Source: an uncultured bacterium (GTDB lineage: Bacteria > Actinomycetota > Coriobacteriia > Coriobacteriales > Coriobacteriaceae). From it: a stretch of 14,802 nt of DNA. Positions 6,682-13,638 of the stretch are shown piece after piece; the stretch's first letter is position 1, and each line of letters begins with the position of its first letter. The notes beneath the pieces are model-generated. The model ran no database searches and was not told the origin of the DNA. It saw only the letters and a list, made by a program, of their open reading frames with translations. Made by a program: the position numbers and the translations under genes. Location: positions 1 through 14,802 of the forward strand of contig CAJMMA010000047.1 of NCBI GenBank assembly GCA_905214435.1, given 5' to 3'.

Positions 6682-7401
6682 TTACATGACCATAACGTAG
6701 CGCGATCCCACGTAGTACTGCTTACCCATCAAAACCGGCTCGTCATCGGGACCGGTAAAGCCGGCACGCAGGTTGAGCAGCGGATCGTGCGGAGCAATGC
6801 CCAGCTCGGCCGCCTGCTCGGCGTTAGCTCGAACGGCCTCGACCGTACGGTAGCCAACCGAGACAATCGGCGTTCCGCCAACACGCTCGACCTCGGCAAA
6901 AATCGACTTGTTCTCAAGATCGGCCGTCAACAGCTCACGGTAGGCGTCAAACGGCACAAAGATGTTCTCCTCAAAGATGGGCTCGCCGTCGGCCGTACGC
7001 ACGCGCTTGATATGCAGCAGCAGCGCATCCTTCTGCAGGCCAAAGAACTCCATCTCGTTTTGGCGCGCCGGAACGATCTGGCGATCGATCACGTGCGCAC
7101 CGGCCTTCATGCCGTTGCCGGCACACAGCGCGGTAAACGTCTGCAGCGTCGAGGCGTGAAACTGGCGGTTGATGTGCGGCGTGGAGACAAAGGTGCCGCG
7201 GCCCTGCTGCTTAACCAGGTAACCATCGGAGCACAGCTCCTCGACAGCGCGGCGCACCGTAATACGGCTCACCTCGTACTGCTCGGCTAGTTCAAGCTCG
7301 GACGGAATACGCTCCTTGGGTGCATAAACACCTTTCTCGATCGCATCCTTGATTTCGTCATAAATCTGCTGGTAAAGCGGTGCATTTTTGGGCGCAGGCA
7401 T
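6682..7401 (-). CDS. GntR-family (HutC subfamily) transcriptional regulator, copy 2
   Basis: 239 aa. Winged helix-turn-helix about 8-75 (PLYQQIYDEIKDAIEKG, RIPSELELAEQYEVSRITVR, LVKQQGRGTF) and UTRA effector domain about 92-235 ending in KQYYVGSRYVMVM. It is the same subfamily as the regulator at 3608. Ribosome site before the ATG at 7401 is weak (GAGTGA). Its promoter carries AGACGTTATATA (minus strand, 7453-7442), nearly the same box found over the -10 of the PTS operon (13472-13461) and at the EamA gene promoter. I infer autoregulation plus control of the PTS/deglycase operon. Effector unknown; a phosphorylated sugar-amine would fit the UTRA family. Confidence 0.92.
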   Translation of the reverse strand: MPAPKNAPLYQQIYDEIKDAIEKGVYAPKERIPSELELAEQYEVSRITVRRAVEELCSDGYLVKQQGRGTFVSTPHINRQFHASTLQTFTALCAGNGMKAGAHVIDRQIVPARQNEMEFFGLQKDALLLHIKRVRTADGEPIFEENIFVPFDAYRELLTADLENKSIFAEVERVGGTPIVSVGYRTVEAVRANAEQAAELGIAPHDPLLNLRAGFTGPDDEPVLMGKQYYVGSRYVMVM

Positions 7402-7441
7402 ATCTAATCACTCTTATCGAAATATCAAAATAACTAATACG

Positions 7442-7453
7442 TATATAACGTCT
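7442..7453 (-). promoter_or_regulatory. Putative operator and -10 of the second GntR gene
   Basis: AGACGTTATATA on the minus strand shares 10 of 12 bases with AGACGTTATAAT at the PTS promoter. By the same alignment TATATA (7447-7442) would be the -10, about 40 bp before the ATG. The -35 is unclear. Confidence 0.5.
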
Positions 7454-7505
7454 TTTTATATGTTACCTCAGTTGGATAAAACGATACACCACATACAGCA
7501 AAACC

Positions 7506-8513
7506 TTACTTGCCGTCGTCCTGTTGCAGACTGTCCTGCTCGCTGAGGCGCGCCTGCCTGCTGGCCATGCGTGCGGGCTTGTCGGGATCGGGAACGGCCG
7601 TGGGCATGGGCTCGTCGACATGACCGCCCCACCAGCCGCCCACAAAGTTGAGCGTGTGGAACACGTTGATCACGGCGCCGGAATCAACGTCACACACCAG
7701 TTTGATAATGTCTTGGCTCTCGTAGGTCGAGACAACGGTGTGCAGCAAGTACATCTTTTCACGGCTGTATCCGCCGACGACCTCGGCGCAGCTAATGCCG
7801 TGCTGAAAATGGTTTACGTAGGCAGTCATGACCTCGTCTGCCTTACGCGTCGTGATCTGCAGCGTCACGCGATCGTAGCGACGATAGAAACTGTCGATGG
7901 TCTTGGTCGAAATAAACTGGAACACGATGGAATATGCCGCCTTGTCCCAGCCAAACATAAAGCCAAAGATCGCCAGGATAAAGCAGTTGAAACCAAAAAT
8001 GACGCCCCAGATGGTCTTGCCTGTGTGGTTGGAAACCCACAGCGCGATAAAGTCGGTGCCGCCGGTAGATGCGCCGGACTTAAGCGCGATGGCAGCGCCC
8101 AGACCCGAGACCACTCCGCCAAAAATGATGAGCATGATCTTGTCGCCCAAAAACGGGGCGAAATGAAAGATGTTGAGGAACAGCGACGAGAGCATGACCT
8201 GCATCATCGAGAAGATGACGAAGCGCTTGCTAATGCCGCTCCAGCACAGGAGCGCCACGGGGATGTTGAGCGCGAGCATGCCGAGCGAGATGTCGATGTG
8301 AACGCCGCCGAGCGAGGTAACACGATCGAGCAGGACCGCGACGCCGGTGAGGCCGCTCGGAAGCAGGTCGGCGGGTTGAATGAACGCCTGGATCAGGAAT
8401 GTCTGGAGAACGGCGGAAATTGTGACCGCCACGGCGGTGATGGCGCGGCGGACGATGGTGAGGCGGCCGAGCACGAGCACGCGGTCCGTGAGCTGATCGA
8501 TGGCGTTCGCCAC
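7506..8513 (-). CDS. YitT-family membrane protein (YitT_membrane + DUF2179)
   Basis: 335 aa. An N-terminal block of about five or six hydrophobic helices (roughly 20-190, including the family signature region ALKSGASTGGTDFIALWVS near 143-161) is followed by a cytosolic DUF2179 domain (about 215-290: DRVTLQITTRKADEVMTAY, GGYSREKMYLLHTVVS). Role of the family is poorly known; some members are linked to metabolite or ion transport. The start is GTG at 8513, supported by AAAGGAG 7 nt upstream; no ATG in frame is better placed. The C-terminal 45 residues are charged and proline-rich, beyond the usual domain end. Followed after 104 bp by the second GntR gene, with no terminator seen between them; that spacer carries the GntR gene's own promoter box. 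Confidence 0.88.
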   Translation of the reverse strand: MANAIDQLTDRVLVLGRLTIVRRAITAVAVTISAVLQTFLIQAFIQPADLLPSGLTGVAVLLDRVTSLGGVHIDISLGMLALNIPVALLCWSGISKRFVIFSMMQVMLSSLFLNIFHFAPFLGDKIMLIIFGGVVSGLGAAIALKSGASTGGTDFIALWVSNHTGKTIWGVIFGFNCFILAIFGFMFGWDKAAYSIVFQFISTKTIDSFYRRYDRVTLQITTRKADEVMTAYVNHFQHGISCAEVVGGYSREKMYLLHTVVSTYESQDIIKLVCDVDSGAVINVFHTLNFVGGWWGGHVDEPMPTAVPDPDKPARMASRQARLSEQDSLQQDDGK

Positions 8514-8867
8514 GTAGGCTCCTTTCGAAGGCAGATGTAGTTGTGGGGCGTGGCCGCGATTGTAGCATGGAGCATGCGGGGGCGCTTCAATTCACCCTCT
8601 CTCGACAACCAAAGCGGGACCAGCAACCCCACGACCAAAGGCCCAAATTACAAGTGAGTAGACTTTACGCGATCTGCAGAGCACACCCAAAACCGCCACC
8701 CCTGTGACCTGCGGTTTTACTAGAGCAGATGCGCTTTGTGCTCGTCCTGCACCAAAAAGTCTACTCACTTAGTCCGAATCGAAGCCAAACGGATCCAAAT
8801 AGATGACAAATTAAGCCAATCCGCAGCAAATGACGCGTGAACCAGTGCTTCTCGCGGTGGATTGACA
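8514..8867. other. Intergenic space with a palindromic element
   Basis: 354 bp between the HAD gene and the YitT gene, both minus strand. It holds a 119-bp palindrome (8652-8770) and, nearer YitT, a possible minus-strand -10 TACAAT (8564-8559) next to a small inverted repeat GCATG-GAG-CATGC (8565-8577). A TTGAAG 20 bp upstream is too far for a confident -35. No gene is supported. Confidence 0.7.
8652..8770. repeat. 119-bp palindromic element
   Basis: AAGTGAGTAGACTTT (8652-8666) is perfectly inverted at 8756-8770. GAGCACA (8679-8685) pairs with TGTGCTC (8737-8743) at exactly mirrored positions. An inner hairpin AAAACCGC/GCGGTTTT (8689-8696/8711-8718) sits off axis. The layout, and an arm beginning GTGA-TA with ACGAGCA 23 bp in, parallels the element at 2224-2405. 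Confidence 0.8.
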
Positions 8868-9497
8868 CTACAGAGCGGCCAAAATGTCGCTCAGGTTGTC
8901 GATGACGACGTCGGCGGCGGACTGGTCCAGGTTGACGCCCTCATGCGGACGCAGTGCCAGGACGCGGGCGCCGGAGCGCTTGCCGGCCTCGATACCCAAC
9001 GGCGAGTCCTCGATAACCAGGCACTCGGCAGGCTCCACCCCCAGTGCCTCCATGGCACGCAGGTAGATCTCGGGGTCGGGCTTAAACGCGCTGCACTCGT
9101 GGCCGCTGATGGTGTAGTCCAGCACGCCGGCGATGCCGGCAATCTCCACCAGCTCGTCGATCAACTCGCGATAGGACGAGCTCGCGATGGCGCACTTCAC
9201 GCCGCGCTCGCGCAGCTCACGCATCACCGGCTCCGTCTGCTCGTTGAGCAGCTCGGCATACGGAACGGGGTGGTCCGGGCTGTAGACTTGCTTGTACTCC
9301 ACGCGCAGGCGCTCGCGCAGCTCAATATCGTCGGGCACCAGCGACTTCCAAATGGCAGGCTCGTTAGACCCCGAAAGATCGGGGATCTCGTCAAAGTGGA
9401 ACCCCTTCTCTTCCATAAACGCCACGCGACGGCGGTTGTAGAACCACTCGGTATCGACCAGCACGCCGTCCATGTCAAACAGCACTGCCTTGATCAT
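8868..9497 (-). CDS. HAD-superfamily hydrolase, beta-phosphoglucomutase-like
   Basis: 209 aa. Motif I DMDGV with nucleophile Asp8 and acid Asp10, a helical cap (about 16-85), motif II IASSS (Ser106), motif III Lys139 in FKPDP, and motif IV ED (163-164) followed by SPLGIEAG. These place it in HAD subfamily I with beta-phosphoglucomutases and sugar-phosphate phosphatases; the sequence alone does not separate mutase from phosphatase. Start: the ATG at 9497 lies 8 nt after GGAGG. The ATG two codons upstream (9503) overlaps that ribosome site, and longer frames lack one. The preceding SIS gene ends in a strong terminator, so this gene probably has its own promoter. Proximity to the sugar-amine operon hints at a sugar-phosphate substrate, which is inference. 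Confidence 0.9.
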   Translation of the reverse strand: MIKAVLFDMDGVLVDTEWFYNRRRVAFMEEKGFHFDEIPDLSGSNEPAIWKSLVPDDIELRERLRVEYKQVYSPDHPVPYAELLNEQTEPVMRELRERGVKCAIASSSYRELIDELVEIAGIAGVLDYTISGHECSAFKPDPEIYLRAMEALGVEPAECLVIEDSPLGIEAGKRSGARVLALRPHEGVNLDQSAADVVIDNLSDILAAL

Positions 9498-9591
9498 ACG
9501 CATCTCCTCCCACCTGCCAAAAAGGGACAGGTTTATTTTGGTAGGTTTTATCTGGGGTTTTATGGAGCGACAGACGCACCCTCCCCAGAGC

Positions 9592-9623
9592 AAAAAAGGG
9601 GACGGGGCGCAAACCCCATCCCC
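9592..9623 (-). terminator. Rho-independent terminator of the PTS-deglycase operon
   Basis: Minus strand GGGGATGGGG, 6-nt loop, CCCCGTCCCC (10 bp, one G-T wobble), then six T. It lies 34 bp after the SIS stop codon. Confidence 0.95.
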
Positions 9624-9657
9624 TCTCAATCAACCCGTAAGGTCTACTTACTTGTGA

Positions 9658-10641
9658 TTAGTAGGAAAGCTTCCACATGTAGCGACGCATGGTCAGCGGG
9701 TGCTGACGGGCCTCGGCGATCTGGTTGCCGTACTCGCGCATAACGGCGAGGTGCAGCAGCGGGTTGAAGTAGGTGACGACGCTCGCGGGCACGGCGTCAG
9801 CCAGGCCGTAGTCCTTGGAGTCGATCAGAGCGACCTTGGCGCCCATGCGCTCAAGGAAGGTGAGGGCGCGGGCGTCCATCGGACGGGTGGCGCCATCGGA
9901 CATGAAGAAGACGTAGGGCTTACCCTCGGTGGAAACCTCGAACGGGCCGTGGAAGTACTCGCCGGTGTTGTAGGCGGCTGCGTCGATCCACTGCATCTCG
10001 GTGAACAGGAAGGCGGCGTGAGAATAAGCCATCTTCTCGGAGGCACCGGAAGCCATGAAGTAGATCATCTTGTCGTCCTTGAAGTCCTCGGCGAACTTCT
10101 TGGCGAGCTTCTTGCAGTGCTGAGCGGCGTTCTCGCAGAGATCGAAGACGTTGGTGAGGCCGGTGATCATGTCCTCGTAGTGGTCATAGCCCTCAGTCTG
10201 CTGAAGGATCTCGAGAGCAAGAGCGATGGCATAGCCGGGCTTCTCGCACTTGGCAGCGTAGTTGGCGTGGAAGCCGTGAACGATGACGTGGTCGGCATCG
10301 ACGGTCAGAGCGGAGCCAGCCTTGTTGGTGAGGGAGACGACCGGGCAGTTGTGCTTCTTGGCGGTCTTGTTGGCCTCGACGGTCTCGGGCGTGGAGCCAC
10401 CGAGGGAGCAGGTGATCACGAAGGTGTGCTCGTTGACCCAGGAAGGCGTGTCGTAGTTGAACTCGTTAGCGGTGAAGATCTGAACGTTCAGCTTGTCCGT
10501 GTTGTTGGCCAGGAAGTACTTGGCGGGGTAAAGGTCGGACATGGAGGCACCGCAGCCGACGAAGGCGACGCTGTGGATCTCGTGGTTGGACAGGACGTCA
10601 GCGACGATCTGCTTAGGGAGGTTAAGGTCGATCTCGTACAT
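9658..10641 (-). CDS. FrlB-like SIS-domain protein in PTS operon, putative sugar-amine-6-phosphate deglycase
   Basis: 327 aa, two SIS domains. Expected to hydrolyse the phosphorylated product of the upstream PTS to a hexose phosphate plus an amine, as FrlB, FraB and GfrE/F do. Seen: CGAS (30-33), CSLGGSTPE (78-86), second-domain ASGASEK (197-203), TEMQW (214-218), NTGEYFHGPFE (225-235), C-terminal RRYMWKLSY. Glu215 and His231 keep the 16-residue spacing of the FraB catalytic pair. Start: ATG at 10641 has AAGGA 9 nt upstream; the ATG at 10650, three codons earlier, touches that same AAGGA and is too close. Last gene of the PTS operon, separated from IID by two hairpins and ended by a strong terminator. 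It is only distantly similar to the SIS protein at 2495-3463, so the two may take different substrates. Confidence 0.87.
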   Translation of the reverse strand: MYEIDLNLPKQIVADVLSNHEIHSVAFVGCGASMSDLYPAKYFLANNTDKLNVQIFTANEFNYDTPSWVNEHTFVITCSLGGSTPETVEANKTAKKHNCPVVSLTNKAGSALTVDADHVIVHGFHANYAAKCEKPGYAIALALEILQQTEGYDHYEDMITGLTNVFDLCENAAQHCKKLAKKFAEDFKDDKMIYFMASGASEKMAYSHAAFLFTEMQWIDAAAYNTGEYFHGPFEVSTEGKPYVFFMSDGATRPMDARALTFLERMGAKVALIDSKDYGLADAVPASVVTYFNPLLHLAVMREYGNQIAEARQHPLTMRRYMWKLSY

Positions 10642-10732
10642 CTGACACATTCCTTTCGATTTGTTGCGGCGTCACATTGCCGGACGCTCGCAGGGTTACC
10701 GTAGTTAGGACCGAGTCGCCGGCCCGTTGAGG

Positions 10733-10763
10733 ATGTGACAAAGGGACTATCCCTTTGTCACAT
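10733..10763. repeat. Perfect 14-bp inverted repeat between IID and SIS genes
   Basis: ATGTGACAAAGGGA and its exact complement with a 3-nt loop. There is no T run on either strand. It may be a REP-like palindrome or an RNA processing/stability hairpin inside the operon message. Confidence 0.75.
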
Positions 10764-10776
10764 GTTAGGGATGGAA

Positions 10777-10807
10777 GCCTGCCTGGGGTATGGGATGCCA
10801 GGCAGGC
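10777..10807 (-). terminator. Hairpin after the IID gene
   Basis: GCCTGCCTGG/CCAGGCAGGC, 10-bp perfect stem with 11-nt loop, 25 bp past the IID stop. It is followed by TTCC, not a T run, so at most a partial terminator or 3'-end stabiliser. Confidence 0.5.
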
Positions 10808-10832
10808 CCCCGGGGGAAGCGCTGGGTCGCGA

Positions 10833-11666
10833 CTAGGCCAGGATGCCGGCCGCGGAGAGGGCGATGCCGCCCACGATGGCGATCACGAGAAGCCAACCGG
10901 TGTTGACGTTCTTCTTGATGAGCCAGTACATAAGGCCGGTGAGGCCAAGGGAGATCATCTGGGGCATCATGCCGTCCAGGATGTCCTGGATAACGACGGT
11001 ACCCTCAGCGAACTGCAGCGGGGTGGTGGCGCCGATCAGCGTAGCGATCATGCCGCCCACGGACATAAGACCTACGATGCCGCAGACATACATGAGCTTT
11101 TCCATGAGGTCGCCGCCCTGAAGCTTGCTCAGGTACTCGTGGCCGCCCTGATAGCCCATCTTGGCTGCGAACCAAGTGATCAGCACAGAGGGGACGATGG
11201 AGATGAGCATGGCCAGGATCGGGCCCATGATGGAGCCCTGCTGAGCCAGCTGAACGCCCAGGCCAAAGGCGATAACGCGGATGGTGCCCTGGAAGAGGGA
11301 GTCACCGATGCCGGAAAGCGGACCCATGAGGGAGGTCTTGACCGCGTTGATCGAATCGGGATCGAAGTTCTCGGGATCCTTGGCGTACTCCTCCTCCATG
11401 GAGGCGGCGAGACCTAGGACAAAAGCGCTCGTCTGCGGGGTGCAGTTGTAGAACGCCATGTGACGGTGGTAAGCCTCTTTCTTAGCAGCGAGCTGCTTGG
11501 GGTCGGACTCGTCCGGATAGAGGCGATCGAGCGTGGGAACCATGCCGTAGAGGAAGCCCATGTTCATCTGACGCTCGTAGTTCCAAGAGGCCTGGATGGC
11601 CCAGGAGCGCCAGAAGAACTGGCTGACCTTCTTGTTCAGGGACACGTCCTTGGTTGCGGTTGCCAT
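10833..11666 (-). CDS. PTS system mannose/fructose/sorbose-family IID component
   Basis: 277 aa membrane subunit of the sugar-translocating IIC-IID complex. Seen: the N-terminal FFWRSWAIQASWNYERQMN segment, GFLYGMVPTLDRLYP, the conserved MEEEYA (about 96-101), LMGPLSGIGDSLFQGTIR (about 119-136), and hydrophobic segments from about 140 to the C-terminus. Start: ATG at 11666 with AGGAGG 8 nt upstream; the frame is open further upstream but that part overlaps the end of IIC. The IIC stop codon merges with this ribosome site (TAAGGAGG), a sign of translational coupling. IID proteins fix family identity, not substrate; the neighbouring SIS deglycase suggests a sugar-amine. Confidence 0.96.
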   Translation of the reverse strand: MATATKDVSLNKKVSQFFWRSWAIQASWNYERQMNMGFLYGMVPTLDRLYPDESDPKQLAAKKEAYHRHMAFYNCTPQTSAFVLGLAASMEEEYAKDPENFDPDSINAVKTSLMGPLSGIGDSLFQGTIRVIAFGLGVQLAQQGSIMGPILAMLISIVPSVLITWFAAKMGYQGGHEYLSKLQGGDLMEKLMYVCGIVGLMSVGGMIATLIGATTPLQFAEGTVVIQDILDGMMPQMISLGLTGLMYWLIKKNVNTGWLLVIAIVGGIALSAAGILA

Positions 11667-11679
11667 AGTGTGTTCCTCC

Positions 11680-12474
11680 TTAGTCTTCGTCGTCTTCGAG
11701 CGGATCGTAGTCGGAATCGACACCGGCGGCTGCATGGGAACCGTTGAACTTGAAGCCCATGAAGACGACAGCCAGGCACACACCGATCAAAGCGACCGCG
11801 ATGACGGACAGGTTGAGGTAAGCGGCGAGCAGGAAACCGATGAACAGGAACGGAGTCATACCCTTCTTGATCATCATGGTGAGCAGCAGGGCCAAGCCGT
11901 AGGCGGTCATGATCTTGGTCGAAACGTTAAGACCAGTGGACAGCCACTCGGGAACCATGTTGACGATGGCCTGAACCAGGTCGGTGCCAACAAAGACGGC
12001 CAGGAAGATCGGCAGGAAGTACATGACGGCGTACAGACCGGAGCCGGCGCAGATGTGCATGCGGTAGGCGGTCTTGAACTTTCCGTTATCGATCGCGCTA
12101 TCTGCCACATGGGTGAGGGCGGCGATGATGGAACGGAACACGATGCCGAGGAGCTGGCCCAGGACGGCGACCGGGATGGCGATCGTCATGGCGGTCTCGG
12201 CGGAAGCATCGGTCAGGCACGCAAAGGCAGCGGCCACGATGCCGCCTAGGACCATATCGGGCGGAACGGCAGCGCCGACCTGCACCAGGCCCATGGACAC
12301 GAGCTCGACGGCGGCACCGACGGCAAGGCCGGTGGGCACATCGCCCAGCAGCAAACCGACGAGCGTAGCGCCAACGAGGGGCTGCTCGAAGTTAAGACGA
12401 CCGAGCAGGCGGGAGTCCCACATGCAGAACACGCCGACGAGGCCGACGAGCACCGCACTGATGAACGTATTCAT
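11680..12474 (-). CDS. PTS system mannose/fructose/sorbose-family IIC component
   Basis: 264 aa integral membrane permease subunit (EII-Sor family), forming the translocation channel with IID. Seen: MNTFISAVLVGLVGVFCMWD start, family core QPLVGATLVGLLLGD (35-49) and AAVELVSMGLVQVGAAVPPD (54-73), about seven or eight hydrophobic segments, and an acidic cytosolic C-terminus (DSDYDPLEDDED). ATG at 12474 follows AAAGGAG. It lies 36 bp after the IIA-IIB stop, with only a small 5-bp inverted repeat between, and is coupled to IID downstream. Confidence 0.95.
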   Translation of the reverse strand: MNTFISAVLVGLVGVFCMWDSRLLGRLNFEQPLVGATLVGLLLGDVPTGLAVGAAVELVSMGLVQVGAAVPPDMVLGGIVAAAFACLTDASAETAMTIAIPVAVLGQLLGIVFRSIIAALTHVADSAIDNGKFKTAYRMHICAGSGLYAVMYFLPIFLAVFVGTDLVQAIVNMVPEWLSTGLNVSTKIMTAYGLALLLTMMIKKGMTPFLFIGFLLAAYLNLSVIAVALIGVCLAVVFMGFKFNGSHAAAGVDSDYDPLEDDED

Positions 12475-12510
12475 ACCCTTCTCCTTTCAGTCAGGCAAAC
12501 GCCTGGTTGA

Positions 12511-13434
12511 TTACAGCTTGGCGTCGATGTCGACGCTCTGATACGTAGGGGTCTGCTGGACGTAGAGCTTAATGCCCATGTCGAGCAGCTGGTTGACGTC
12601 GGCCTTCTGGGTGGCGTCGAAGAAGACGGAGCTGTCCTTGCCGCCGACCTGCTCGGCACCGTCGTGGTTGGCGGTGGCGCCCAGGTTGATGGCGTCGAGC
12701 TTGTAGCCCTGGCAGAACTGCAGCATCTCGGCAGTGTTGCCAAAGACGAACATGACGCGCTCGCCGAGGGTGTTGAGCTTGTCCATCTTGGCAAGGGCAC
12801 GCTCAACGGTGAAGACGTTCAGGCGCACGCCCTGGGGCTTGGCCAGCTTAAGAGCGCCCTTCTTGATGTCATCGTTGGCGGCAGCGTTGTCGACGACGAT
12901 GATGCGCTCGGCCTGAACCTTGGTGGTCCAGGTAAAGACGACCTGGCCGTGCAGCAGACGGTAGTCAAGACGTGCGAGGACGATCTTGGCGGGACCGGAG
13001 CTGTGACGGGACGCCTTGGCCTTCTTGGCGGGAGCCGCGGCGACCTCGACCGGTGCGTTGGGGTTGGTCAGACCGGTGCGGGCCTCGTTGATGAGGGCCG
13101 CGAGCTCGGTGCCCTTGACGGGGGCGGGGCTCATAGCAAGCGTGAGCGCCAGCGGGATGTTGAAACCGCTGACAACCGTGAACTTCGTGCCGTTCTTGGA
13201 AAGCTCGACCATGTTGTTGTTGACCGAGCTACCGAGCATATCGGTTAGCACATACACGGTGTCGTCCGCGTTGAACGTGGCGATCATAGCCTCAACCTTA
13301 TTGGTGATGGGCTCCTTGTCGTCACGAGCAAGCGACACGACGTGGACGTTCGACACGTCGCCGAGAACCATCTCGAGCGTGTCTTTGGCGCCTGCGGCCA
13401 GGCCGCCATGAGATGCGAGAATGATCTGATTCAT
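12511..13434 (-). CDS. PTS system mannose-family fused IIA-IIB component
   Basis: 307 aa cytosolic phosphoryl-transfer protein. IIA domain 1-125: phospho-His9 in LASHGGLA, and Asp65 in VLTDMLGSS at the position of the active-site Asp of ManX. An Ala/Pro/Lys linker (about 124-146) joins to IIB 149-307: phospho-His162 in ARLDYRLLHGQVVFTW, the canonical mannose-class IIB site. Phosphate passes HPr to His9 to His162 to the incoming sugar. AGGAGG precedes the ATG at 13434. First gene of the operon IIAB-IIC-IID-SIS; its promoter has a perfect TATAAT but no good -35. The related gfr systems encode IIA and IIB separately, so the fusion is ManX-like in form. Confidence 0.96.
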   Translation of the reverse strand: MNQIILASHGGLAAGAKDTLEMVLGDVSNVHVVSLARDDKEPITNKVEAMIATFNADDTVYVLTDMLGSSVNNNMVELSKNGTKFTVVSGFNIPLALTLAMSPAPVKGTELAALINEARTGLTNPNAPVEVAAAPAKKAKASRHSSGPAKIVLARLDYRLLHGQVVFTWTTKVQAERIIVVDNAAANDDIKKGALKLAKPQGVRLNVFTVERALAKMDKLNTLGERVMFVFGNTAEMLQFCQGYKLDAINLGATANHDGAEQVGGKDSSVFFDATQKADVNQLLDMGIKLYVQQTPTYQSVDIDAKL

Positions 13435-13460
13435 CTTGCCTCCTCCTTTTCGTTATGGTC

Positions 13461-13472
13461 ATTATAACGTCT
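13461..13472 (-). promoter_or_regulatory. Promoter -10 and putative GntR operator of the PTS operon
   Basis: TATAAT on the minus strand (13466-13461) is a consensus -10, about 27 bp before the ATG. The 12-mer AGACGTTATAAT covers it and nearly repeats the box before the second GntR gene. The 13469-13483 region also contains AACGTATAAG. No -35 near 13484-13490 is convincing, suggesting activator help. Confidence 0.65.
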
Positions 13473-13506
13473 TATACGTTGCTTATATTGATAATTAGTA
13501 TATAAA

Positions 13507-13539
13507 CCGTTCGCGGGTGAAAAACGACCGTTGGCGGGT
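13507..13539 (-). promoter_or_regulatory. Phased direct repeats upstream of the PTS promoter
   Basis: ACCCGCGAACGG (13518-13507) and ACCCGCCAACGG (13539-13528) match 11 of 12 and start 21 bp apart, two helical turns. They lie about 53-85 bp upstream of the inferred transcription start, where an activator could bind. The binding protein is unknown. Confidence 0.5.
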
Positions 13540-13638
13540 TTAACGCAATCGAAACGATGGTCTTGGGTAGGTCGGCGCTGGCTAGGCGCCGCCCGATCAA
13601 ACGCCGGGCGCTACCTGCTCAAACACACCGCCAATCCC

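Noticed and set aside
9498..9629. Longer start for the HAD protein (253 aa)
   Set aside because: The extension crosses the terminator of the SIS gene and lacks a ribosome site; GGAGG serves the ATG at 9497.
11667..11783. Longer start for the IID protein (316 aa)
   Set aside because: It overlaps IIC coding sequence and is unlike IID N-termini; AGGAGG serves the ATG at 11666.
13589..13610. Terminator for the EamA gene
   Set aside because: A 6-bp GC hairpin (CGCCCG/CGGGCG) is present about 30-50 bp after the stop, but there is no T run, so I do not call it.
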